From an uncultured Sutterella sp. (GTDB lineage Bacteria > Pseudomonadota > Gammaproteobacteria > Burkholderiales > Burkholderiaceae_F), in assembly GCA_900544345.1 (NCBI GenBank), contig UQUR01000003.1:62001-126000 (forward strand): a stretch of 64,000 nucleotides of DNA, given 5' to 3'. Positions within the stretch are counted from its first letter, which is position 1, and every line of letters starts with the position of its first letter. Below the pieces are notes generated by a model that was not told the DNA's origin, ran no database searches, and saw nothing but the letters and a program-made list of their open reading frames with translations. Below, one piece after another: positions 15,716 through 23,994 of this stretch. The position numbers and the translations under genes are program-made.

Positions 15716-17557
15716 GTGATCAGTGATTCCGCAGAAATCCGATTCAACGCTCTTAGCCAATTAAAAACACTGGATCAGTTTGTTCCTGCTCGCGCCAAAA
15801 TTGCCCCGCATACTGAGGCATTGAGGCAATTTGACCGAAGATCAAATACCTGGGAAAGAATTTCATATCGAGATCTGGATGAACGGATTCAGCAGTGGCG
15901 CAGGGCATTCTGCAAGATGAATCTCAAGCATGGAGACCGCGTAGCGATTTTATTGCCAAACGGAGTGGATGCAGTTTGTTGCGACCAAGCTGTTTTAGCT
16001 AACGGCTGTGTCCCCGTTCCGTTGCACGCGATTGACACAGCCGGTTCCAGCGCTTTCATTATTGCTGACAGTCAGGCTAGTGTACTCGTCACCAACCGTC
16101 AAAGCCGATGGGATGCCATCTACCTCACGCACACCATTATGCCCGACTTAAGGCATGTGATCTTTACCGAAGAATCTTCTCCCGAAGCCCGTCAGGACGG
16201 TGTCAAACATTGGGACCTTGAATCTTGGCTTGCAACCGGTCACGGCGTTACCGAGCTGCCGGAGGGACCCAGTGAAGGTGATCTGGCAGCCATCGTCTAC
16301 ACCTCAGGCACAACAGGCAAGCCCAAAGGTGTGATGCTTACTCATAAAAACGTTGTCAGCAATGTTTTAAACACTTTAAAAACGGTTTATCCGAAACCGA
16401 GCGATGTCTTTTTGTCTTTCCTTCCAGTTTCTCACACTTTTGAGCGCATGGCAGGTTATTACCTTGCGCTCGGAATGGGCTGCACGATTGTGTATACCCG
16501 CTCCATCCAGCAGCTTGCCGAGGACTTCAGAATTGTCCGACCCAACGTCATCATTTCCGTTCCGCGCATTTATGAAAGAATCTTTGCAAAGGTGCAGGCA
16601 AAACTTGCAAGAGAGTCCGGTTTTGTCCGCTTCCTATTCGGTTGGGCGGTTGAGGTCGGCTGGAGACGTTTTTGTGAAAAATACGGTTTGCCCAGACAAA
16701 AAGGTGGTATGACACTGCTTGACCCTGTGGTATGGCCTATTCTTGAGCGTCTTGTCTCCAAAACGCTGCTCAATCAATTCGGCGGTCAGCTCCGTATTGC
16801 CATCAGTGGCGGAGCGGCGCTTAATGCTAAAGTCTCCAAGGCTTTTTGTGGTTTAGGTTTACCGATTATTCAGGGATACGGCATGACGGAATCGAGCCCG
16901 ATCATTGCCGGTAACTCTCTGACTTACAACCACCCCAACACCGTCGGCAAACCGTTGCCTGAAACTGAGGTGCGTTTGGGTGAAGATAATGAAATCCAAG
17001 TGAAGTCACCTTCTGTTATGAAAGGTTATTGGAATCGTCCTCAGGCTACCCGAGAAGCCTTTACGGAAGACGGCTGGCTCAAAACAGGAGATGTCGGAGA
17101 ATTTGACCACGAGGGCTTTTTGAGAATTGTCGGGCGAATTAAAGAAATTATTGTTACGAGCACCGGTGAAAAAGTGCCTCCTGCCGATTTGGAACTGGCC
17201 ATAGAAATTGACCCGCTTTTTGATCAGGCCTATGTCATTGGGGAAAACCGCCCGTTTATTTCCACGATCGTTGTCCTCAATAAAGAGGAATGGAGAAAAT
17301 TGGCAGCTACCTTAGACTTGGATCCTAATGACCCCGAAAGTCTCTTAGCGACCGTGACGCGCAATGCCGTTTTAAAGCGAATCAAAACTGCCGTAAAAGA
17401 TTTCCCTCAATATGCCTTACCCAGAAATGTGCATATGACGCTTGAACCCTGGACGATTGAAAACGGGCTGATTACGCCGACTCTAAAACTTAAGCGTAAA
17501 GCGCTCAACGAAAAGTTTGCTCCGCAGATTCAAGCACTTTATGCGGGTCATCGTTAA
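15716..17557 (+). CDS. Long-chain fatty-acid--CoA ligase (AMP-forming), FadD15-like
   Basis: 613-residue adenylate-forming enzyme of the long-chain acyl-CoA synthetase family, activating fatty acids through an acyl-AMP. The phosphate loop is YTSGTTGKPKGVMLTH (195-210), then FLPVSHTFERMAGYY, GYGMTESSP, and the TGDVGEFDHEGFLRIVGRIKE hinge, with the C-terminal Lys region TLKLKRKALNEKF. Starts at GTG 15716, supported by GAGGTG six bases upstream. No beta-oxidation genes are nearby. It is followed 37 bp later by a radical-SAM gene and both share one terminator, so they are probably one operon. Confidence 0.88.
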   Translation: MISDSAEIRFNALSQLKTLDQFVPARAKIAPHTEALRQFDRRSNTWERISYRDLDERIQQWRRAFCKMNLKHGDRVAILLPNGVDAVCCDQAVLANGCVPVPLHAIDTAGSSAFIIADSQASVLVTNRQSRWDAIYLTHTIMPDLRHVIFTEESSPEARQDGVKHWDLESWLATGHGVTELPEGPSEGDLAAIVYTSGTTGKPKGVMLTHKNVVSNVLNTLKTVYPKPSDVFLSFLPVSHTFERMAGYYLALGMGCTIVYTRSIQQLAEDFRIVRPNVIISVPRIYERIFAKVQAKLARESGFVRFLFGWAVEVGWRRFCEKYGLPRQKGGMTLLDPVVWPILERLVSKTLLNQFGGQLRIAISGGAALNAKVSKAFCGLGLPIIQGYGMTESSPIIAGNSLTYNHPNTVGKPLPETEVRLGEDNEIQVKSPSVMKGYWNRPQATREAFTEDGWLKTGDVGEFDHEGFLRIVGRIKEIIVTSTGEKVPPADLELAIEIDPLFDQAYVIGENRPFISTIVVLNKEEWRKLAATLDLDPNDPESLLATVTRNAVLKRIKTAVKDFPQYALPRNVHMTLEPWTIENGLITPTLKLKRKALNEKFAPQIQALYAGHR

Positions 17558-17594
17558 AATGAGTCTTTTACTTTGAGCGAATTGTTAGGTTGCT

Positions 17595-18890
17595 ATGGCT
17601 GAACACAATAAGTTATTACCAGATTGGATGATTGGGTTAACTGACCGAATCATGAAGTACTACATTGACCGCGAGCTGAATGTTGAGCCGATCATTCTTG
17701 ATCGTCATCCCGCTCCACAGGAAGGTCATCAGTACATGATGTACGCGCATATCCCTTTCTGTCATACGCTGTGTTCATACTGCACATTTCACCGCTTCAT
17801 CTTCAAAGAATACAAGGCTAGAGAGTACTTTGTTAATCTGAGAAAAGAAATGCAGATGGCAAAGGATATGGGGTATGACTTTACCTCCATGTACATTGGC
17901 GGAGGTACTACAACCATCCTTGAGGATGAATTAATCAAAACCATTGAACTAGCGAGAACTCTCTTTCCTTCAATGAAGGAAGTATCCTGTGAAACAGATC
18001 CCGCCCACTTAGCTACAGAGAGCTTTAAAAATCTCAAAGGATTGGTTGACAGAATGTCTGTCGGGGTACAGAGTTTTGATGACAATATCCTCAAAATGAT
18101 TGATCGCTACGAAAAGTTTGGCAGCGGTAAACAAATTTTCGAACGTATTCAGGCTGCTCAAGAGCTCTTTCCTATTATGAATGTGGATATGATCTTCGGC
18201 TTTAGAGGTCAATCCGAAGAAATCTTACAGCATGACGTTGATTTACTGATGAAATTAAATCCTCGTCAGATTACGACTTACCCGCTGATGGTCACGACAC
18301 AAACAAAAGCTAGTGTAAGAAATACGATTGCTGCGCCCACTGCTGATTTGGCCTCACAATACAGAATCATTCTGGATACGCTCGGTAAGAACTACAATCA
18401 GCTTACTTCATGGACCTTCGGCCGCTCTCACGATGAAGGGTTCGATGAATACGTTGTCGATCATGACGAATATCTCGGATTGGGTTCCGGTGCCTTTAGC
18501 TTTTTGGGTGACTCCCTTTATGTCAATACGTTTAGCTTACGCCGCTATAACGAACGCATCAGCCAGGGGAAAATGGGAGTTGAACGCCGAAAGCGCTTTG
18601 ATAAGCACGCTATTTTGCAATACAGACTTCTATTGGGGCTTTTTGCTGCCCGTTTATCCAGAAAATACTTCCGAGAAATCCATGGAGTTGAGCTGGATAG
18701 GGCTCTGTTTAAAGAAATGTTGGGTTTAAAACTTGCTGGTGCTATCAAAGACAACCCCAAAGATCCAGATAATCTCATCGTAACCGATGCTGGTAAATTC
18801 TTGGGCTTAGTGATGATGAAAGCCTTTTACTCAGGCATGGATAACGTGCGGGCAGAATTGCGTAAACCGTTATCTTCTATCGATATGTAA
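17595..18890 (+). CDS. Radical-SAM protein of the HemN/HemW superfamily
   Basis: 431 residues. The cluster motif is CHTLCSYC at 56-63 (Cys56, Cys60, Cys63), preceded by YAHIPF; next come MYIGGGTTTIL and RMSVGVQSFDDN, then a HemN-like C-terminal domain. The usual database name is coproporphyrinogen III oxidase family. It differs from HemN (no HemN N-terminal region) and is not a clear HemW. The linkage to an acyl-CoA ligase suggests a lipid- or acyl-linked substrate, but that is inference only; heme chaperone or heme synthesis roles remain possible. Confidence 0.75.
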   Translation: MAEHNKLLPDWMIGLTDRIMKYYIDRELNVEPIILDRHPAPQEGHQYMMYAHIPFCHTLCSYCTFHRFIFKEYKAREYFVNLRKEMQMAKDMGYDFTSMYIGGGTTTILEDELIKTIELARTLFPSMKEVSCETDPAHLATESFKNLKGLVDRMSVGVQSFDDNILKMIDRYEKFGSGKQIFERIQAAQELFPIMNVDMIFGFRGQSEEILQHDVDLLMKLNPRQITTYPLMVTTQTKASVRNTIAAPTADLASQYRIILDTLGKNYNQLTSWTFGRSHDEGFDEYVVDHDEYLGLGSGAFSFLGDSLYVNTFSLRRYNERISQGKMGVERRKRFDKHAILQYRLLLGLFAARLSRKYFREIHGVELDRALFKEMLGLKLAGAIKDNPKDPDNLIVTDAGKFLGLVMMKAFYSGMDNVRAELRKPLSSIDM

Positions 18891-18894
18891 AGCA

Positions 18895-18935
18895 ATATGC
18901 TACCTCTAAAGAGGTAGCATATCTCATGCTATTTT
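18895..18935 (+). terminator. Hairpin terminator after the ligase/radical-SAM pair
   Basis: Perfect 13-bp stem ATATGCTACCTCT / AGAGGTAGCATAT (18895-18922), then CTCATGCTATTTTT. The T-run starts about ten bases after the stem, so the hairpin is strong but the U-tract is displaced. Confidence 0.65.
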
Positions 18936-19018
18936 TCCTTATTTTTTGCGAAAATTCTTTATAGTTCCTGTGTTGTCATGGGATCTGCTGGGACCAAGGC
19001 TGATTTCTGACGACAGGA

Positions 19019-19032
19019 ATTGTACGTACAAT
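19019..19032. promoter_or_regulatory. 14-base perfect palindrome upstream of the hydrogenase operon
   Basis: ATTGTACGTACAAT is a perfect inverted repeat, 85 bp before the hydA ATG, in a 226-bp spacer with no gene. The form and position suggest an operator. It is two bases too short between half-sites for an FNR box and I cannot name the regulator. A smaller GTGC/GCAC repeat lies about 25 bp further downstream. Confidence 0.45.
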
Positions 19033-19116
19033 CCCTGAGTTTCAAGATGAACCTGTGCACGAGGCACTTGTGACTTAGAGATTCTATTTTCTGTAAATCT
19101 TGGGAGAGATTTAAAC

Positions 19117-20472
19117 ATGTCCAAAACGATTATGGTCAATACGTTTACGCCGCCGCCCAATGCGCACGGTGAGAACGGACCTGAATACGTTGGCAACCTC
19201 CGTCGTGGCGAATTACGCGGCGTGATCAAGATCAACAAAGATAACTGCGTTGGTTGTGATACCTGCCGTAAAGTCTGCCCGGTGCATGCCATTTCCGGTG
19301 GCTTGGGTGTTGTCCATTCCATCCGCGAAGATGCCTGCTTGTCTTGCGGCCAATGCTTAATCGCTTGCCCCTTCAATGCGATTGAACAAATGAGCTTCGT
19401 TGACGAAGTTATGAAGATGCTTGATGATCCCAACAAACTTGTTGTGGCCCATCCATCTCCTGCTGTTCGTGTTTCTGTCGGTGAGGAATTTGGCGCCAAG
19501 GCTGGTGAACTCGTTACCGAACAGTTTATCAACGCTTTGGAAAAGGCCGGTTTCGTAACTTATGATGTGAACCAAACCGCCGACCAGACGATTATGGAGG
19601 AAGGCTTTGAATTCGTTAACAAGATCCGTTACTGGGTCTTAGGCGAACGCGGTCCTGAGTTGGAAGAAGCCGCAAAGCACCCCTTCCCGCACTTCACGAG
19701 TTGCTGCCCGGCTTGGGTTAAGAATGTTGAAACATTCCACCCGGGTCTGATTCCGCATTTGTCTACCGCTAAGAGCCCGATTCAAATGGGTGGCCCCATC
19801 GCTAAGACTTGGGCAGCGGAATACGTTTGGAAAAAAGATCCTCGCGATATCTATGTTGTCGCTGTAACGCCTTGCACTGCTAAGATTTTTGAAGCTGCTC
19901 GCCCGGAAATGAATTCGGCCTGGCACCATTTAGTAGAAACAGGCAGGATTCCTGCCAATACTCCGTCTTTCCAAGACGTTGACGCTGTAATCACAGCTCG
20001 TGAAATTGCTGAGATTTTCCGTCGCAAGGGCATTAACCCGCTCGAACTGCCGAAGACTCGTGAACGCAGCACGATGGAAGTCTATACCGGTGCTGGTACG
20101 ATTTTCGGTGCATCCGGTGGTGTGATGGAAGCCGCTTTGCGTACAGCTTATTTTGTATTATCTGGCGAAGAACTCAAGAACCCGGACATCAAGATTGTTC
20201 GTGGTCGTACCAATGCAGTCGTGGAAGCCACAATCCCTGTACCTATCAAGAAATTGGGCGGTAAGGTTTTTGAGGTTCGTGTCTGTGTTGTCAACGGTGC
20301 CCTGCAAGGTCTCGAAGGCGTTTTACGCCGCATCAAGGAAGACAAGAACCGCTACCACTTCATCGAAGTGATGAACTGCCCCGGCGGTTGCGTCAATGGT
20401 GGCGGTCAGCCGGTTCGTACCGACAGTGCAACGTGGTTAAACCCCACGTTACCGGTTCCCGTGCAAATCTAA
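19117..20472 (+). CDS. hydA: [FeFe] hydrogenase catalytic subunit
   Basis: 451 residues. Two [4Fe-4S] ferredoxin motifs (Cys44/47/50/54 and Cys74/77/80/84) precede the H-cluster domain. L1 is TSCCPAW (194-200, both cysteines kept), L2 is TPCTAKIFE (251-259) and L3 is EVMNCPGGCVNGGGQP (Cys421, Cys425), so all H-cluster ligands and the proton-path Cys are present. In L2 the usual Met before PC is Thr. The domain plan matches the periplasmic Desulfovibrio HydA rather than the larger clostridial enzyme. A GGGAGA ribosome-binding site precedes ATG 19117. It has no signal peptide itself; export would be by piggyback on the Tat-tagged small subunit. H2 oxidation is the likely direction (inference). 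Confidence 0.96.
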   Translation: MSKTIMVNTFTPPPNAHGENGPEYVGNLRRGELRGVIKINKDNCVGCDTCRKVCPVHAISGGLGVVHSIREDACLSCGQCLIACPFNAIEQMSFVDEVMKMLDDPNKLVVAHPSPAVRVSVGEEFGAKAGELVTEQFINALEKAGFVTYDVNQTADQTIMEEGFEFVNKIRYWVLGERGPELEEAAKHPFPHFTSCCPAWVKNVETFHPGLIPHLSTAKSPIQMGGPIAKTWAAEYVWKKDPRDIYVVAVTPCTAKIFEAARPEMNSAWHHLVETGRIPANTPSFQDVDAVITAREIAEIFRRKGINPLELPKTRERSTMEVYTGAGTIFGASGGVMEAALRTAYFVLSGEELKNPDIKIVRGRTNAVVEATIPVPIKKLGGKVFEVRVCVVNGALQGLEGVLRRIKEDKNRYHFIEVMNCPGGCVNGGGQPVRTDSATWLNPTLPVPVQI

Positions 20473-20489
20473 TTGGATGGAGACAATAA

Positions 20490-20834
20490 ATGCGCAAGTA
20501 TGAATATACCGAACGACAAACCGTTGCTATGCTCGGTCGCCGCGGCTTTTTAAAAGTTGTCGGTGTAACGGCCTTGGCAATTGGTGTCACAGGTTACGCC
20601 GTTGTTGACCTCATCCAACGTCGTTCCGATGTGATTAAGGCTCGCCAAGCCGGTTTGTATCGTGATGATAAGATTTGCCAGGAAAACGGCTTGACTTGTT
20701 CTCACCAAAACAAGTCTGTGTTGCGTTTCTACGCTGATATGCACACTCAACCGGCTACCGGCGAATTGGCTCACCACCTTTTGCATACCCACTATTATCC
20801 GCGTACGCAATTAGCGGTTTTGGGAGGTAAATAA
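20490..20834 (+). CDS. hydB: [FeFe] hydrogenase small subunit with Tat signal
   Basis: 114 residues. The N-terminus carries a twin-arginine motif GRRGFLKVVG (about 16-25) and a hydrophobic stretch (VTALAIGVTGYAVV), closely resembling Desulfovibrio HydB (TRRGFLKV). The C-terminal LAHHLLHTHYYPRTQ matches the conserved LLHTHW region that wraps round the large subunit. Known: this subunit carries the Tat signal that takes the folded heterodimer to the periplasm. Start ATG 20490 has GGAG upstream, 17 bp after hydA. Its stop codon overlaps the next start (TAATG). Confidence 0.93.
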   Translation: MRKYEYTERQTVAMLGRRGFLKVVGVTALAIGVTGYAVVDLIQRRSDVIKARQAGLYRDDKICQENGLTCSHQNKSVLRFYADMHTQPATGELAHHLLHTHYYPRTQLAVLGGK

Positions 20835-21499
20835 TGGCTGAACGGATTTTACGATTCCACCCCGCCGACAAAATCTTTCACGCTGTCAATGCGGTAACGT
20901 GGTTTGCTTTGCTGTTTACTGGTGCAGCTGTTTATTTCTGCAACCTCTCTGATGAAACAGCTAACAACTTAATGATCTGGCATATTTGGATTGCTGTGGT
21001 CTATACCTTTAATTTGATCGGTTATCTGGTGTTTGCTCCGCATCGCTTTGCGGCCACCTTGAACGCCTTGTTAACCTGGGATATGGATACGATTAAGTGG
21101 TTCCGTAATTTCGGCGGCTATCCTCGTCGTTTCTTCAAAATCCCCTTCGGTCCGGTTGAAGTGCCGCCGCAAGGCCGCTATAACGGCGGTCAGAAGATGA
21201 GCTATCTCATTTTCTTCTTCATGATGTACGGTCTTGCCGTAACTGGTTGGATGCTCTTTTACTTCGCTCCTGCGATTCCTAAAGGCGCCTTCTGGTGGAT
21301 GTACATTTTCCATGTTTGGGGTTCCATCATCTGCTCGCTGATGGTCGTCTGTGCTCATATCCCCTTGGCTCTGCTCTCTTGGGAACACTTCAAGGGTATC
21401 TGGGGTCCGGGCGAAGGCACAATCTCTTACGAGGCTGCCGAACACCATTCTCCGAAATGGCTTGAAAAGGATGTTATTCGTACTAATCTTGAAAAGTAA
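20834..21499 (+). CDS. Diheme cytochrome b subunit of the hydrogenase (FdnI/cytochrome b561-like)
   Basis: 221-residue membrane protein with four predicted helices (about 18-36, 46-67, 122-145, 153-177). Candidate heme ligands are His16 (KIFHAVNA), His50 (MIWHIWIA), His160 (IFHVW) and His175 (CAHIP), the arrangement of formate-dehydrogenase gamma subunits. The segment GRYNGGQKMSYLIFFF is typical of that family. It would anchor HydAB to the periplasmic face and move electrons to quinone. Translationally coupled to hydB by a one-base overlap with GGAGG just before. Desulfovibrio hydAB lacks such a gene and uses cytochrome c3, so this is a different wiring. Confidence 0.9.
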   Translation: MAERILRFHPADKIFHAVNAVTWFALLFTGAAVYFCNLSDETANNLMIWHIWIAVVYTFNLIGYLVFAPHRFAATLNALLTWDMDTIKWFRNFGGYPRRFFKIPFGPVEVPPQGRYNGGQKMSYLIFFFMMYGLAVTGWMLFYFAPAIPKGAFWWMYIFHVWGSIICSLMVVCAHIPLALLSWEHFKGIWGPGEGTISYEAAEHHSPKWLEKDVIRTNLEK

Positions 21500-21537
21500 T
21501 TTGTACGAAAGTATCGCTTTGATACACATTTGACTTA

Positions 21538-21573
21538 AAGGGATCCGTTATCATTACGCGGGTCCCTTTTTTA
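21538..21573 (+). terminator. Terminator of the hydAB-cytochrome b operon
   Basis: AAGGGATCCG pairs with CGGGTCCCTT (one G-T wobble) around an 11-base loop and is followed by a run of six Ts. It separates the structural genes from hydF, so the maturases probably have their own promoter or rely on read-through. Confidence 0.85.
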
Positions 21574-21595
21574 TTGGATAGGAAAAAGCAACATT

Positions 21596-22840
21596 ATGGC
21601 AACAAGTCGCATGGAAACCCCTAAAGGATTACGATTACATTTTGGTCTTTTTGGTAAACGTAATGCCGGGAAGTCCTCCCTCATTAATGCGCTTGCCAAT
21701 CAAAGTATTTCCATTGTTAGTAGCGTTGCGGGGACTACCACTGACCCTGTAGAAAAAGCTTTTGAACTTTCACCGATCGGCCCTGTTGTTTTTATGGATA
21801 CGGCCGGTATTGATGACATAGGAGATCTTGGACAAGCTCGCGTGCAAAAAAGTCTCTCAGTACTGGAATGGATGGATGTAGCTATCGTAGTCTGTGAGGC
21901 CGGAACATGGGGAGAGCACGAAGAAGGAATCCTTAAGATCACAAAGTCAAATGCGACCCCTACAATCATTGTTTTCAATAAATGTGACTTAAGAAATCCC
22001 TCCGCAGAACAAATAAATTCATTGACCTCCCGCAACTATAAAGTTGTTCAAACGAGTGCTGAAAATCGTCAAGGGATCGGAGAGTTACGCGATGCAATCA
22101 TAGAGACTGTCTTGGAAAAAACTGAGCCGGATCGTCCATTAATCGGCGACTTAGCTCAAGCAGGAGACACTGTTATTTTAGTGACCCCAATTGATACCGG
22201 AGCTCCTAAAGGCCGACTGATTTTGCCTCAGGTACAAGCTATCCGTGAACTTTTGGACGCAGGAGCCAAATGCGTTGTTATTAAAGAAGACCGAATCACG
22301 GAAACGCTCAATGAATTAAAAGCCCCTCCCCGCCTTGTTATAACAGATAGTCAGGTTGTGTTGCGTGTTGTCAGAGAGGTTCCTGAACCCATACCGGTAA
22401 CAACATTTTCCATTCAGATGGCTTACTCCAAGAGCGACCTTCTCGAAATGGCGATTGGTGCGGCAGCTTTAACAAAGCTCAAACCCGGCGATAAAGTTTT
22501 AATTGCCGAAACTTGCTCTCATCATCCTTTAAAAGATGATATCGGTCGGGTAAAAATTCCTAATTGGCTCAGAAAAACCTTCGGTGAACTTCAAATTGAG
22601 ATAGCGGTTGGGAAGGACTTTCCAACTGATCTTTCTCCCTATAAAGTCATCATTCAGTGCGGCGGCTGTATTGTAACCCGTCGACATATGCTTGCACGCC
22701 TGCGTCAAGCAAAGGCTCAAGGCGTTCCCATGACAAACTATGGAGTAACAATTTCTTATCTGCAGGGCGTATTGCCAAGAGTATTAGCCTGCCATCCGGA
22801 TGCTAAGGTAGCCTTTGATAACGCTTTAAAAACTCTGTGA
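21596..22840 (+). CDS. hydF: [FeFe] hydrogenase maturation GTPase HydF
   Basis: Scaffold on which the 2Fe subcluster is completed before transfer to HydA. 414 residues: GTPase domain with GKRNAGKSS (20-28), DTAG (68-71) and NKCD (128-131), then a dimerisation region, then the [4Fe-4S] binding motifs CSHHP (Cys307) and QCGGC (Cys355, Cys358). All expected ligands are present. ATG 21596 is preceded by GGAAAAAG. hydE follows after 7 bp. No other hydrogenase system is seen in the window, so HydA is the evident client. Confidence 0.96.
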   Translation: MATSRMETPKGLRLHFGLFGKRNAGKSSLINALANQSISIVSSVAGTTTDPVEKAFELSPIGPVVFMDTAGIDDIGDLGQARVQKSLSVLEWMDVAIVVCEAGTWGEHEEGILKITKSNATPTIIVFNKCDLRNPSAEQINSLTSRNYKVVQTSAENRQGIGELRDAIIETVLEKTEPDRPLIGDLAQAGDTVILVTPIDTGAPKGRLILPQVQAIRELLDAGAKCVVIKEDRITETLNELKAPPRLVITDSQVVLRVVREVPEPIPVTTFSIQMAYSKSDLLEMAIGAAALTKLKPGDKVLIAETCSHHPLKDDIGRVKIPNWLRKTFGELQIEIAVGKDFPTDLSPYKVIIQCGGCIVTRRHMLARLRQAKAQGVPMTNYGVTISYLQGVLPRVLACHPDAKVAFDNALKTL

Positions 22841-22847
22841 AAAATCT

Positions 22848-23963
22848 ATGACCAGTATCTCAGATATCGTTAAACAAATTGAATTTAGTGACGATGATAT
22901 TGTCCGACTTCTAGCGATCAGTGATCCTCAGGAAGCGGAAATTTTACGTCGGGCTGCATATAACAAAGCAACTGAAACAGTTGGAAATAATGTTTATTAT
23001 CGAGGTTTAATTGAGTTCTCTAACATTTGCACCCTAGACTGCCGTTATTGCGGCATTCGTAAATCGAACCATCAAGTGCCTCGCTATGAGCTAGATAAAG
23101 ACACAATTGTGGAGGCGGCTGTCTGGGCTGCTCAGAATCATTACGGATCTATCTGTCTGCAATCTGGTGAAAGGCGTGATCCAAAGTTTATTGAGTTTGT
23201 CACAGATGTTCTAAAAGCTATTCACACCGAAACGGTCAGTCCGGTATTGCCCAACGGACTGGGTATTACTCTGTCACTGGGTGAACAACCCTACGAAGTG
23301 TATAAACAATGGGCAGAAGCGAGTGGCAATCCGACTGGTTTGCGTTACCTCTTAAGATTTGAAACTTCAAACCCAACGCTATTTAATCATCTACACTGCT
23401 CCCCTGGCCGTGAAAAGGGTTTAGAACGCCGTTATCAAGCCTTGTCGGATTTAAGGCGAGCCGGCTATCAAGTAGGCTCGGGTGTCATGATCGGCATCCC
23501 CGGACAAACTCTTCAGGATTTATGTCGTGATATCCGAACATTCCAACAATTGGATTTGGACATGATCGGCATGGGCCCCTATATCATAAGCGAAGGCGCA
23601 GATATGTTGGGTGAAGGCATGATGGAAGAAAAAGCTCTTATGCGGCTTTCACTTAACATGATTGCCACCACCCGTTTAGTGTTACCTGATATCAATATTG
23701 CAGCTGCCACAGCTTTACACGCATTGGAAGAAAACGGGCGTGAAAAAGGAATTTTGCATGGCTGCAACGTCATTATGCCCAATATCACGCCGAGGGTTGT
23801 ACGAAAAAACTATCAACTCTATGCCAATAAACCGTTCATAGAGCAAGAACCCAGTGACTCAAATTTATACCTACAAAACAGCATTCAAAAAACTGGACGT
23901 AGTGTCGCCTTAAATGTACTGGGTAGCTCAAAACACTGGAAAATAAGGACAGGACATTCTTAA
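22848..23963 (+). CDS. hydE: [FeFe] hydrogenase maturase HydE (radical SAM)
   Basis: 371-residue BioB-like radical-SAM enzyme that takes part in building the dithiomethylamine-bridged 2Fe precursor. The cluster motif is CTLDCRYC at 61-68 (Cys61, Cys65, Cys68), preceded by the YYRGLIEFSNI strand; SICLQSGERRD, VGSGVMIGIPGQT and GMGPYI are HydE-typical segments. It is not HydG, which is ThiH-like and carries a second C-terminal cluster. Cotranscribed with hydF. A bidirectional hairpin follows and prfC converges. Confidence 0.95.
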   Translation: MTSISDIVKQIEFSDDDIVRLLAISDPQEAEILRRAAYNKATETVGNNVYYRGLIEFSNICTLDCRYCGIRKSNHQVPRYELDKDTIVEAAVWAAQNHYGSICLQSGERRDPKFIEFVTDVLKAIHTETVSPVLPNGLGITLSLGEQPYEVYKQWAEASGNPTGLRYLLRFETSNPTLFNHLHCSPGREKGLERRYQALSDLRRAGYQVGSGVMIGIPGQTLQDLCRDIRTFQQLDLDMIGMGPYIISEGADMLGEGMMEEKALMRLSLNMIATTRLVLPDINIAAATALHALEENGREKGILHGCNVIMPNITPRVVRKNYQLYANKPFIEQEPSDSNLYLQNSIQKTGRSVALNVLGSSKHWKIRTGHS

Positions 23964-23965
23964 GA

Positions 23966-23990
23966 ATATCGGCTGCAATGCAGCCGATAT
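23966..23990. terminator. Bidirectional hairpin between hydE and prfC
   Basis: ATATCGGCTGC / GCAGCCGATAT, an 11-bp perfect stem with an AAT loop, in the 31-bp gap between convergent stops. Neither side has a long T-run, so termination strength is uncertain. Confidence 0.65.
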
Positions 23991-23994
23991 AACA

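Noticed and set aside
17595..18890. Identity of the HemW-like gene as the missing hydG
   Set aside because: It has HemN/HemW-type motifs (YAHIPF, GGGTTT, GVQSF) and no ThiH-like architecture or second C-terminal cluster.
19019..19032. FNR or sigma-54 site upstream of hydA
   Set aside because: FNR needs TTGAT-N4-ATCAA; the palindrome is two bases too compact and has different half-sites. No GG-N10-GC pair in the spacer fits sigma-54.
18939..19532. 197-codon minus-strand open frame across the hydA promoter and 5' end
   Set aside because: It is antisense to HydA's ferredoxin domain, whose cysteine motifs are unmistakable, and its translation is low-complexity without recognisable motifs.
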